Positions 35,932 to 43,940 of a stretch of 64,000 nucleotides of DNA are shown here, piece after piece. The notes under the pieces are model-generated. The model did no database searches. It was not told the origin of the DNA and saw only the letters and a list, made by a program, of their open reading frames with translations. Source of the stretch: Bacillota bacterium (GTDB taxonomy: Bacteria > Bacillota > Clostridia > Lachnospirales > Lachnospiraceae); contig JAEYPP010000017.1 of NCBI GenBank assembly GCA_023410575.1, positions 12,941-76,940 of the forward strand, in the 5' to 3' direction. Position 1 is the stretch's first letter; the number at the start of each line of letters is the position of its first letter. The position numbers were made by a program, and so were the translations under genes.

Positions 35932-37518
35932 CTACTGTCGCAAACGAACAAACACAATATTAGAAGTGATAAATTGTCGCTCACCATCAATCATTGTGAT
36001 TGTATGCTCAATCGAATCTGACTCTATACTTATATTCTCAAAGGTTGAAGATAATTGTAAAGAAAAGTCTAACTTTTTATATTTTGCATTCGCCTCAATT
36101 TCTAAAAACTTGGCTAATATTGCATCAAAAAAGGTATCTTGATTTTTTATTATCTCTCCTAAATGATACTCTTTCTTTTGACATAGATGAACTAAGAAAG
36201 AATAGTAATCGCTATTTTTAAATATTTCATCAAAGAAAGTAAGTTCTAGTTCCTCATTAAATTCCTTAAGTGTGAAAGTATCTCTTACCAACAGGGTTTG
36301 AAGTAAGACCTTTAACATTGCAAAATAGTTTTCTGATATTCTCTCCTCTTCGAGCTCATCATCAAAACGATATACTTCCTCCTTGCTTTCCTTGATTTCC
36401 TCCTTAGCCTCTTCTTTATTCGCTGCATTAGTCAATATCTCATCGATATTACCTAGAGAAAAACTCTTTTTAAGGAATGGATTGCACATCGGTTTCACAA
36501 GAGAAGATAAAATCGAGACATCGTTAGAGCTCTTTGAATTTTCTACATAACGGTTAAAATCAAATGCATTCCGTAAACGGCTATATTTATATTTGCTTAT
36601 AATCTCATCCGATTTTACTTGCAACTCCATACAGTCTGATAACAAAGCCGAATGGTGATTCATGGCTCTTTGTAGTTGAATCTCAAGTTCATAGATATCT
36701 TCTAATGTCTTAGTATATTCAACTCCATTCCCATGCTCTTTCGCCAAACCTTCTGCTTTATTTAATGCCTGCTCGATAAGGTCCTTATTTCGAATAAAAG
36801 CCTTTTGTTCCTCGTCAAACCATTGCATACCTGTTTTTTGGAAATCCTCGAGTGCTTTCACTCCTTCAAAAACATTCATTCCAAGAAGTAATAATACCTC
36901 CTGCTTTTTCAAACGTAGCTTAACTACTTCGGTATTAATACGCTTAACAACATCGGTACCACCTTTAAAGTTCTTCGTAGCTATCATCTTTTCTAGTAGT
37001 AATTGCTGTATGCTGATTTTACTCTCTTCTTTTACCTCTTTTGTTTCTAGATAGAATTCAATCGCATCAGAGGTTATCGAATAAACAATTAAGTTACCTA
37101 CCAGTTTTGATTCAATTAAACGCATACGGGCAGTTTTTACCTTCTTTATTGCTGGGTCAAAGTAATCCATTGTAAATGGTTTCCCATCATTTTTTATCTT
37201 ATCAAAGATATAATCCGATATTTCTTTTGACTCTTCTATCGTCAATTTTAAATCAAAATCGGATGCAAGTATACCTCCGATAAAATCCGTAACTTCCTGA
37301 TAAGATAAAGCTCGATCATTAAAATGATTTTCTTCAATAAAATAACGAAGTACTGCCATCGTTATGTATCCCATATCTACGACTTCATACTTTCCATCTC
37401 GAAATTGTGAAAGACTCGTTTCTTGCAGACGAAAAAATGGACTATACTTCTTAAGATAATTCATACGATCACTATGGTTATTTATTATATCACTACGTAA
37501 TATATAATTGTTTCTCAT
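35932..37518 (-). CDS. JetA/MksF-like condensin subunit
   Basis: This 528-residue protein corresponds to JetA of Wadjet systems (kleisin-like, MukF/MksF relative). I recall the family as DUF5716. The N-terminal winged-helix-like part (NYLKKYSPFFRLQETS, GYITMAVLRYFIEEN, YQEVTDFIGGILAS) is followed by a helical region with heptads (about 240-330) and an acidic linker. The C-terminal part is smaller (LLQTLLVRDTFTLKEFNEELE). GGAGG precedes the ATG by 4 nt. A GC-rich hairpin lies just before this site. It is the first gene of the tightly packed JetA-JetB-JetC set. Confidence 0.78.
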   Translation of the reverse strand: MRNNYILRSDIINNHSDRMNYLKKYSPFFRLQETSLSQFRDGKYEVVDMGYITMAVLRYFIEENHFNDRALSYQEVTDFIGGILASDFDLKLTIEESKEISDYIFDKIKNDGKPFTMDYFDPAIKKVKTARMRLIESKLVGNLIVYSITSDAIEFYLETKEVKEESKISIQQLLLEKMIATKNFKGGTDVVKRINTEVVKLRLKKQEVLLLLGMNVFEGVKALEDFQKTGMQWFDEEQKAFIRNKDLIEQALNKAEGLAKEHGNGVEYTKTLEDIYELEIQLQRAMNHHSALLSDCMELQVKSDEIISKYKYSRLRNAFDFNRYVENSKSSNDVSILSSLVKPMCNPFLKKSFSLGNIDEILTNAANKEEAKEEIKESKEEVYRFDDELEEERISENYFAMLKVLLQTLLVRDTFTLKEFNEELELTFFDEIFKNSDYYSFLVHLCQKKEYHLGEIIKNQDTFFDAILAKFLEIEANAKYKKLDFSLQLSSTFENISIESDSIEHTITMIDGERQFITSNIVFVRLRQ

Positions 37519-37536
37519 TCTTCCTCCGAAAAGAAA

Positions 37537-37556
37537 CTGTCCCCAAGTGGGGACAG
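37537..37556 (-). promoter_or_regulatory. GC-rich hairpin in front of the JetA ribosome-binding site
   Basis: The perfect stem CTGTCCCC-ACTT-GGGGACAG is followed on the minus strand by TTTCTTTTC and then GGAGG. It resembles a weak terminator or an RNA-processing/stability element. It separates the 770-aa gene from the JetA gene and may set their relative expression. Confidence 0.65.
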
Positions 37557-37580
37557 CCTCATACTCACTATAAACAGCCC

Positions 37581-39893
37581 TTATCGCCGATAGTAATCTA
37601 ATGTATCTGTTATTTCCTTGGTTATGGTTGCATTATCTTTTTGCATAGCATGCATTCGTAGTTCGTATTCATGAATTTTTTTTGCGGTCTCTCGCTGATA
37701 GCGGGCATACGCATCTGCAAACATTGGTTGCGTCATACTCTTTAGTCGAATCTCCTTTGAGAATGGGCAGTAAGTCGCCATAATCTCTCGAACTACTCTA
37801 CTTAATCGTATTGCTCCATTTGCCTCTGCCTTTATCCAAGCTTCATAATCAAGAACAAATACTTCCCGGCTATTATTTCTTGCTTTTTGAATCTGAAGTT
37901 TTAATTTTTCTTTACGTTCCTCTGTAAGCTCATGATTCTTCCGATAAAATTGAAGGTAATCCATGTACTCACTTGTTAGTGATTTATGCTTCAGATTATT
38001 CCAAGCAGCTCCTTGAATACAACGGCATAGTTCCCAACGGAAACGGCCAAATAATCTTATCATAACATCGTCCAAATTGGAATCCAAAAAGATTGGTAAT
38101 ACAAATCTTCCTGGATTGGTTCTTCTTTTCCCACTAATCTCTTGCCACATCGAAGATGAACTACCTGCAATTGGCATTAAGATAATATCTGGAAATACCT
38201 GTGTCATAATATATTCTTTTTCAATTTTGGCCTCTTGGTTTGCATACATACTTTCTCGGTAAAACACAGAGTAATCAATCGCTAAAATACGTTCAAAAGC
38301 TTGATGTATACGCTCCCTTGTTAAGAATTCCTTTTCTGGATAATTTAGAAAGATTTCCTTGTATAAGAATGGAACAAATGTCGAAATCTGACCATGTACT
38401 ATTTTATTATTTACCTTAAACATATTAGAAATTTCAAATTGAAGTCGTTCCTTTGGATTATTAAGTCTTGCTTTTTCTTCTTCCTCTGTCATCGGTTCTG
38501 ACTTCCTTAGGTGGCGAAGATAATCAGAGTATTCTTGGTCAAATTCGTTTTTTGACGGATCCTTTTTCCCCTCATACACAAGCTTTAACCATTCGTATAC
38601 TGTATATATCTTAACATCATAGTCGTTTTGATCCAAGGAAAGTCGATATAGAGATATGATTTGCTCTTCACTTAATAATCGTTCATCTAGTAAGCCAAAG
38701 TTTAAAAATAGTTCTATCGTCTTTGGAATTGTGTCTGATTTATACGCAACATAGAATACATCCTCATACAATTCATAAAATAAAGTTGTCAACTCCCTAC
38801 GACATATTCGTACTTCATCCGAAGCGGCAAATTGATCTGGCAAATTTACAAATTCATTCATTGCACTTACTAACTTTATTTCCTTCTCTTTTTCAAGTGT
38901 AGAATAATTTAAAATTTGCCTCAATGTATCCTGACAGCTTCTAAGTATCTCTTCCTGTGTCAACTTCTCCTTCTTATCTTGATTGATTGAATTCATATCA
39001 CCAGATATTAAACTACAATACATTTCTTCAAAATTCTTTCGATTAATAGGTAGTGTATAGTTTGTACTTCTCTCAAATAATAAATCTGTTCGATTAATTT
39101 CATCAACCATAGAATCAATAGACTCCATGATTTCACTTGAATAGATACCATTATTTTTATTCATCAAGAAAAGTTCCGACATATTACGGAATAATGATGG
39201 CTCATTTCCATTCATAATTAATTTAAAAACATCACTAATATAAGCTGTCAGTTCCAAGCTTTCCATGATCATAGCTGCAATGATACCTGCTGACTCTTCT
39301 ATATGTCGCATTGTCATAAACGTACTGATACTAAAGTAATCCTTCATTGTAGCAATAGGTACTTTTGAGCACTCCAAATAGTACTCTATCAAAACAGAAT
39401 CTATCGGAATATCGTTCGCATAAGGTTCCATTCGTTCAATAAGTGGATTTGCAAGGAATCGATGTTTATAACTCATACAGTAGGTACTGTATTTTTTATA
39501 AGTCTCTTGTACAAAATTATATAGAAAATCCGAGCGTTCCTTTAATTCATCTACTACAACATTCATCTTTTTTATGTAATTACAAAGCGAATATATCATT
39601 AAACCATGATACTCTTTATTTATTGAAAATATGCCTTCCAAATCTGCAGGTTTACTTACAGGGAATGGATAAACTACTACATCTTCCTGTACAACATACT
39701 CACTTAAATATTTTCCTATATATAAGTCTGGTATCCCTATGATATTTCCTTGAAAAAGCGTTATTTTACTTCCTTTATTTTTAGCCAAGATATGACCTTT
39801 TAATATAATGCAAATGTGCGTCACCATTTCTTTTTCTTGAAAGATAACAGTATCCTTCACTAATTGATTTACTTCATTTGATTTTAGTAGCAA
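37581..39893 (-). CDS. Cyclic-nucleotide-binding-fold protein, large, unknown C-terminus
   Basis: The protein has 770 residues from a TTG with GGGAGG 7 nt upstream. Residues ~12-95 resemble a CAP_ED/cNMP-binding jelly roll (HICIILKGHILAKNKGS, LFQGNIIGIPDLYIG, VVVYPFPVSKP). The phosphate-binding Arg of true cAMP receptors is not evident, so ligand binding is uncertain. The remaining ~670 residues are mostly helical and contain no motif I recognise (FGRFRWELCRCIQGAAWNN near the C-terminal third is striking). It heads the cluster and is 62 bp upstream of the JetA-like gene. It has no Toprim-like or nuclease motif that I can see. A link with the condensin complex is inferred from position. Confidence 0.7.
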   Translation of the reverse strand: MLLKSNEVNQLVKDTVIFQEKEMVTHICIILKGHILAKNKGSKITLFQGNIIGIPDLYIGKYLSEYVVQEDVVVYPFPVSKPADLEGIFSINKEYHGLMIYSLCNYIKKMNVVVDELKERSDFLYNFVQETYKKYSTYCMSYKHRFLANPLIERMEPYANDIPIDSVLIEYYLECSKVPIATMKDYFSISTFMTMRHIEESAGIIAAMIMESLELTAYISDVFKLIMNGNEPSLFRNMSELFLMNKNNGIYSSEIMESIDSMVDEINRTDLLFERSTNYTLPINRKNFEEMYCSLISGDMNSINQDKKEKLTQEEILRSCQDTLRQILNYSTLEKEKEIKLVSAMNEFVNLPDQFAASDEVRICRRELTTLFYELYEDVFYVAYKSDTIPKTIELFLNFGLLDERLLSEEQIISLYRLSLDQNDYDVKIYTVYEWLKLVYEGKKDPSKNEFDQEYSDYLRHLRKSEPMTEEEEKARLNNPKERLQFEISNMFKVNNKIVHGQISTFVPFLYKEIFLNYPEKEFLTRERIHQAFERILAIDYSVFYRESMYANQEAKIEKEYIMTQVFPDIILMPIAGSSSSMWQEISGKRRTNPGRFVLPIFLDSNLDDVMIRLFGRFRWELCRCIQGAAWNNLKHKSLTSEYMDYLQFYRKNHELTEERKEKLKLQIQKARNNSREVFVLDYEAWIKAEANGAIRLSRVVREIMATYCPFSKEIRLKSMTQPMFADAYARYQRETAKKIHEYELRMHAMQKDNATITKEITDTLDYYRR

Positions 39894-40027
39894 ATTGACG
39901 CCTCCCTATGTAATAGATATTAAAATACCCTATGTTTATTATAATCGAAATAGATGAGTTGGGAAAGACAATTTTATAGAAAAAATGTAATACTTATTCA
40001 CTATATGACGAATTATAGAGAACTAAG

Positions 40028-40150
40028 TGTTTTGCTTGCGAAACATTGGCGCCAAGCGCTGTCACGTAAGCGACATCTTCATATAGCGCTTGTGTATCCT
40101 ACGGAGCATTTTATATATTAGGAAATTCAGAGAAATTTCCTAATATATAA
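40028..40150 (+). repeat. Dispersed structured repeat, copy C (modules 1 and 2)
   Basis: This is the most complete copy. Module 1 has arms CAAGCGCT (40053-40060) and AGCGCTTG (40085-40092) with a 24-nt loop containing CGTAAGC. Module 2 starts TATCCTACGGAGC and leads into a 17-bp hairpin (40111-40150) with TTAGGAAATT/AATTTCCTAA at its core. Copy B matches module 1 and copy A matches module 2. Confidence 0.75.
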
Positions 40151-40180
40151 AAAAAATGTCATTCACAATTGTGAAGACAT
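40149..40180 (-). terminator. Terminator of the SRP RNA gene
   Basis: Stem ATGTC/GACAT over TTCAC-AATT-GTGAA, then an eight-T run on the minus strand that overlaps the end of repeat copy C. Confidence 0.85.
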
Positions 40181-40225
40181 TCAAGTTTCTCATTAACATA
40201 TATTGAGATAATATTTATTTATAAT

Positions 40226-40490
40226 CCGTGCGTCTTGCTTCGAATACTTACCACAAACGTTACCTTTATAGTTAACTCGGTCCAGGCTACCTCGCGGCAC
40301 ACGAGAGGTTTTGCTTAGTGCTGCTGCATTCCTGCCCTGACACGGTTCACAAATTCCCATTGCGCAAGACCCAAACGTCAACGCCACTTGTAAAGGGCAG
40401 CTATGCAATAATAATACCCTAGGCAAGACATCACCCCTGCTATAGCGGATTGCAGGTACAGGGCACCGCTATCTCCCCGGCTGCACGGAA
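40226..40490 (-). ncRNA. ffs: Signal recognition particle RNA (large type)
   Basis: The ~265-nt RNA is closed by CCGTGC at the 5' end and GCACGG at the 3' end. The Alu part reads GGTGCCCTGTACC near the 5' end. The Ffh-binding domain IV reads GTGTCAGGGCAGGAATGCAGC with its conserved GGAAT-type loop. Length and Alu domain match the large SRP RNA of Gram-positive bacteria. It lies back to back with tadA, an arrangement close to the tadA-scr linkage in Bacillus. End points are taken from the terminal helix. Confidence 0.93.
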
Positions 40491-40534
40491 ACTTTATAAC
40501 AATTTAATGCCTTATGAAATGAAAGGCAATACTA

Positions 40535-40563
40535 AGTATACTTAATTCCAGGTATAATGTCAA
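40535..40563 (-). promoter_or_regulatory. Promoter of the SRP RNA gene
   Basis: TTGACA, a 17-nt spacer and TATACT lie on the minus strand, close to consensus as expected for a stable RNA. About 40 nt of leader with a small hairpin (TGCCTT/AAGGCA) lies between the start point and the mature 5' end, so processing is likely. Confidence 0.88.
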
Positions 40564-40657
40564 GGACTTACTTATGCAAAATTAATCTTGACATAACGGT
40601 CATTCCATATAATGATATAGTTAATTAATTTAAGTAAAATGCTTGAAGGGATATAAA

Positions 40658-41146
40658 ATGGACGAAAAATTTATGAAGGCTGCAATTCGTGAGGCTCTTA
40701 AAGCTGAAAAAATCGATGAAGTGCCGATTGGCTGTGTTATCGTAAATGATGGAAAAATTATTGCCAGAGCATATAATAAAAGAAATACTAGTAAAACTAC
40801 ATTGGCACATGCTGAAGTTCTCGCAATCGGTAAAGCAAGCAAAAAATTAGGTGACTGGCGATTAGAAGGCTGTACGATGTATGTTACACTCGAACCCTGC
40901 CAAATGTGTGCAGGTGCAATTGTACAATCTAGAATGGATCGAGTTGTTGTTGGCGCAATGAATCCCAAGGCGGGTTGTGCTGGTTCTATCTTTAATCTAT
41001 TACAGGTACAAGAATTTAACCATCAAGTTGACTTAACAACTGGTGTTCTTGAAGAAGAATGTAAGAAAATGATGCAAGACTTTTTTATTAATTTAAGAAA
41101 AAAGAAAAAATCACAAAAAGTTTCATCACAGGAGGCAAAGGAATGA
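40658..41146 (+). CDS. tadA: tRNA(Arg) adenosine-34 deaminase
   Basis: The enzyme has 162 residues from the ATG at 40658 (GAAGGG upstream). An in-frame ATG five codons earlier is less well placed. It converts A34 to inosine in the anticodon of tRNA-Arg(ACG). The zinc site is complete: HAEV (His plus catalytic Glu) and PCQMCAGAI (two Cys). The C-terminus is basic (RKKKKSQK). It shares four bases (ATGA) with the next gene. The divergent SRP RNA gene lies upstream. Confidence 0.95.
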   Translation: MDEKFMKAAIREALKAEKIDEVPIGCVIVNDGKIIARAYNKRNTSKTTLAHAEVLAIGKASKKLGDWRLEGCTMYVTLEPCQMCAGAIVQSRMDRVVVGAMNPKAGCAGSIFNLLQVQEFNHQVDLTTGVLEEECKKMMQDFFINLRKKKKSQKVSSQEAKE

Positions 41147-41838
41147 ATATTCATGGTTTTTATAAGCTAACACTATTAGATTACCCAGAACATATAGCCT
41201 GCAGTATCTTCACAGGAGGATGTAACTTCCGATGCCCCTTTTGCCATAATGCCTCATTAGTCACACATATTACAAGTGATACCTTATTGCAAGAAAACAA
41301 TATTCTAGCTTATTTGAATACAAGAGTAGGAATTCTTGAAGGTGTTTGTATTACTGGTGGAGAGCCTACCTTGCAACCTGACTTAAAAGAGTTTCTTGTT
41401 AAGTTAAAAGCGTTAGGATTTTTAATTAAGCTAGATACCAATGGAACTAATCCTATACTACTAAAAGAGCTAATACAGGAGAAGCTAGTGGACTACATTG
41501 CCATGGACATTAAGAATTCAAAAGACAAGTATGAAAAAACAATTGGAATCTCACCTTTTGACATTTCACTAGTATCGCAATCAATCCGCATTATCATTGA
41601 TTCTGGTATCGCACATGAATTTAGAACAACTGTAGTGAAGGAATTACATACACTAGAGGATTTTCGTGATATTTCTACAATGATAGCTGGCTGCTCTCAT
41701 TATTATCTACAAGCCTTTGTAGATTCCGGAGATCTCATTCAAAAGGATATGTCTGGTTTATCCAAACAAGAAATGAAAGAACTAATTGAAAAAGTACGTG
41801 TTATCATTCCTAATGTTGAAGGCCGAGGCATAGAATAA
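41143..41838 (+). CDS. nrdG: Anaerobic ribonucleoside-triphosphate reductase activase (radical SAM)
   Basis: This 231-residue radical SAM protein has the 4Fe-4S motif CNFRCPFCHN (CxxxCxxC, residues 27-36), then CITGGEPTLQPDL and LDTNGTNP, which position SAM. It belongs to the longer NrdG-like group (TIGR02495 type), which generates the glycyl radical on NrdD under anaerobic conditions. The gene overlaps tadA by 4 bp. No nrdD is in the window, so the partner is inferred. Activation of another glycyl-radical enzyme is possible. Confidence 0.85.
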   Translation: MNIHGFYKLTLLDYPEHIACSIFTGGCNFRCPFCHNASLVTHITSDTLLQENNILAYLNTRVGILEGVCITGGEPTLQPDLKEFLVKLKALGFLIKLDTNGTNPILLKELIQEKLVDYIAMDIKNSKDKYEKTIGISPFDISLVSQSIRIIIDSGIAHEFRTTVVKELHTLEDFRDISTMIAGCSHYYLQAFVDSGDLIQKDMSGLSKQEMKELIEKVRVIIPNVEGRGIE

Positions 41839-41881
41839 ATAAACAAGAACGGCACTTAGAAATCATTCCATTGGAGGACAT

Positions 41882-42451
41882 ATGGAACAATTGTATGTAA
41901 CTAAACGACTAGTAATCAAACATCTAGATGAAACCTCAGCACCTAATGTGCTTTCATTTTACCAGGAAAATCAAAAGCTCTTTGAACCATGGGAACCAAT
42001 ACACGCTACTCAATTCTACACACTTAACTACCAAAAATCTCTACTTATTGCAGAGCGTAACCTTGCAGCTCGTTCCCAATCCATACGTTACTTTGTCTTT
42101 GAAAAAGAAAATTTAAACTCAATTATTGGAAGTATAAATTTCTATCATATACTGCGTTCACCAAACTGTAGCTGTAAACTTGGGTACAAGCTAGCAGCTA
42201 CAGCATGGCATAAAGGATATGCATTTGAAGCAATCTCTTTCTTACTTCCAATTATTTTTCGTAGTTATAATCTCCATCGTATTGAAGCTGAGATTATGCC
42301 AAATAATCAACGTTCCATTGAACTTATGAAGCGACTTAACTTTACATATGAAGGAATCGCACGTGAATGCTGTGAGATTAATGGAAGTTATGAAAACCAT
42401 TGTCGTTACTCTCTTTTAAAAAACGAATGTATAACTCCAACAAATCTTTAA
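41882..42451 (+). CDS. GNAT acetyltransferase, RimJ/RimL-like
   Basis: This 189-residue protein has a GNAT fold with KLGYKLAATAWHKGYAFEAISFLLPIIF (acetyl-CoA site) and IMPNNQRSIELMKRLNFTYEGIARE, typical of ribosomal-protein/alanine N-acetyltransferases. GGAGG lies 5 nt before the ATG. It ends 5 bp from the convergent neighbour. Confidence 0.85.
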   Translation: MEQLYVTKRLVIKHLDETSAPNVLSFYQENQKLFEPWEPIHATQFYTLNYQKSLLIAERNLAARSQSIRYFVFEKENLNSIIGSINFYHILRSPNCSCKLGYKLAATAWHKGYAFEAISFLLPIIFRSYNLHRIEAEIMPNNQRSIELMKRLNFTYEGIARECCEINGSYENHCRYSLLKNECITPTNL

Positions 42452-42456
42452 AACAA

Positions 42457-43773
42457 TTAATTAAAGATAATTTCAACATACCAATAGCCAAATTCTCCAT
42501 CTCTCATGCTACGTCGACGGGAACACTTAAAGTTCTCAAATCCAAACATCTTTGCTAGTTGCCTTTCACGAGCATTGAGTGTTCCCGGAATCATTAGATA
42601 ATATTCACACCCTTGTCTTGTAAGTCTCTTAGCAAAAAGTAAATGACGAAAATTACAATAAGAATGTAGTACAAAACTATTATTACCGAGTGGCCATGAT
42701 GTCATAGGTAGCAATCCTATATCTTTTGGTTCCAATCTCACACACTCTGCAATTTCACCATCATCAAATGGATACATACGAACAAATCGATTTAAAATGG
42801 CTCTTGCTGCAGGATGATCAACCCATTGACCCAAATTCAGTGCTGCTGCAGCGGAACCACCTGTTGCAGAAACTATCTCATCTTCATTCATTACTTCGTC
42901 ATCTTCAGTTTTCCTATTCTCATCCCCACTCATGTCCTCAGGAACCACATCTTTACTCGCCTCTAGTGTCGCAAACTTTTGTTCATTCGTCTTGCGTTCA
43001 CTTTTTGGTTCCCTTGCTTCTTGTTCTTCTTTTTGAATCATATTCTCCTTAGACTTCTCATGTCTTAAGTTAATATCGATTATTTTAATTTCATCCTCTG
43101 GAATAATCTGAACCGTAGCTTTTTGGTTCATAATTTCTCGAATTGAAGCGGTTGGTTTCTCTATTTCACAATTTGGTGTAGCAGTTTTGCCTAAAGTAGA
43201 ATTCTCTTCCTGAGGTAGATACTCAAGTTTCTCTTCCTCTTCTTTAAATAACTCTTCCCGCGGCGACTCATCTATTTTTTTTGTCTCTTCTTGAGGATGC
43301 TCTTCTAGCTTCTTTGTCTTATCAACTGGGATTTGACTTGGTTCAAAATTATCTGTTCTTTTCTTTTCGGTACTCGCTGCTTGTTCAATCAGACTTGCTT
43401 CATGATATGTAATGACTGACTCATCCCATTTGGCACCAATATAGTTATCCTTCGAATACATTAAAATAATGCCAAAGCAATCTTTAAATTCAAACTCATT
43501 CGGCACAATTATTCCTCGATTAAAGGAAAGCTTTGCATCCAATAATCCATTCTTTACTTCTACTACCCCAACCTCTTCACTAAGAATGTGTGATGTCTTT
43601 CTTCGCAAAAGATATACCTTACATATTTTTTTTGGTACTGATTTCAGGGCACAGTGAATCGTAAGTTTACATATCTCATCACTTGCTTCTACTCTTGCAG
43701 ATCCAACATTTCCTCTCTTTTGTCCATTCTCATAATAGTAAAGATAAGATATAAATCTTTTATAATTGGTCAT
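42457..43773 (-). CDS. Lachnospiraceae protein of unknown function (DUF6128-type)
   Basis: The protein has 438 residues from the ATG at 43773, with AAGGGGTG upstream. An in-frame ATG 33 bp earlier has no good site. The N-terminal ~140 residues form a beta-rich domain starting RFISYLYYYENGQKRGNVG. A long disordered, Glu/Lys-rich linker of about 170 residues follows. The C-terminal ~130 residues (RAILNRFVRMYPFDDGEIAECVRLEPKDI, then GFENFKCSRRRSMRDGEFGYWYVEI) form a second conserved domain that I recall as DUF6128. There is no signal or membrane segment. Function is unknown. Confidence 0.7.
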   Translation of the reverse strand: MTNYKRFISYLYYYENGQKRGNVGSARVEASDEICKLTIHCALKSVPKKICKVYLLRRKTSHILSEEVGVVEVKNGLLDAKLSFNRGIIVPNEFEFKDCFGIILMYSKDNYIGAKWDESVITYHEASLIEQAASTEKKRTDNFEPSQIPVDKTKKLEEHPQEETKKIDESPREELFKEEEEKLEYLPQEENSTLGKTATPNCEIEKPTASIREIMNQKATVQIIPEDEIKIIDINLRHEKSKENMIQKEEQEAREPKSERKTNEQKFATLEASKDVVPEDMSGDENRKTEDDEVMNEDEIVSATGGSAAAALNLGQWVDHPAARAILNRFVRMYPFDDGEIAECVRLEPKDIGLLPMTSWPLGNNSFVLHSYCNFRHLLFAKRLTRQGCEYYLMIPGTLNARERQLAKMFGFENFKCSRRRSMRDGEFGYWYVEIIFN

Positions 43774-43940
43774 ACTACACCCCTTTTTGAATAAACTAAA
43801 TGACAAAGCATGTCTTAAAAGAAATATATGATATATTCAATTAAGTTATGACAAGGAATCATTGCACTATACTATATTTTAAGGTAGAATGAAGAAAACT
43901 TGAAACTATAAAAAAGATAGAACATAAACGGGAGTTAAAT

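Noticed and set aside
27690..39893. A JetD (Toprim) nuclease gene in the condensin cluster
   Set aside because: None of the six proteins shows Toprim E...DxD-type motifs or a TopoVI-A-like pattern that I could recognise.
40193..40426. A 77-codon open frame on the minus strand over the SRP RNA gene
   Set aside because: It lies inside the SRP RNA, has Cys-rich low-quality composition and no ribosome-binding site.
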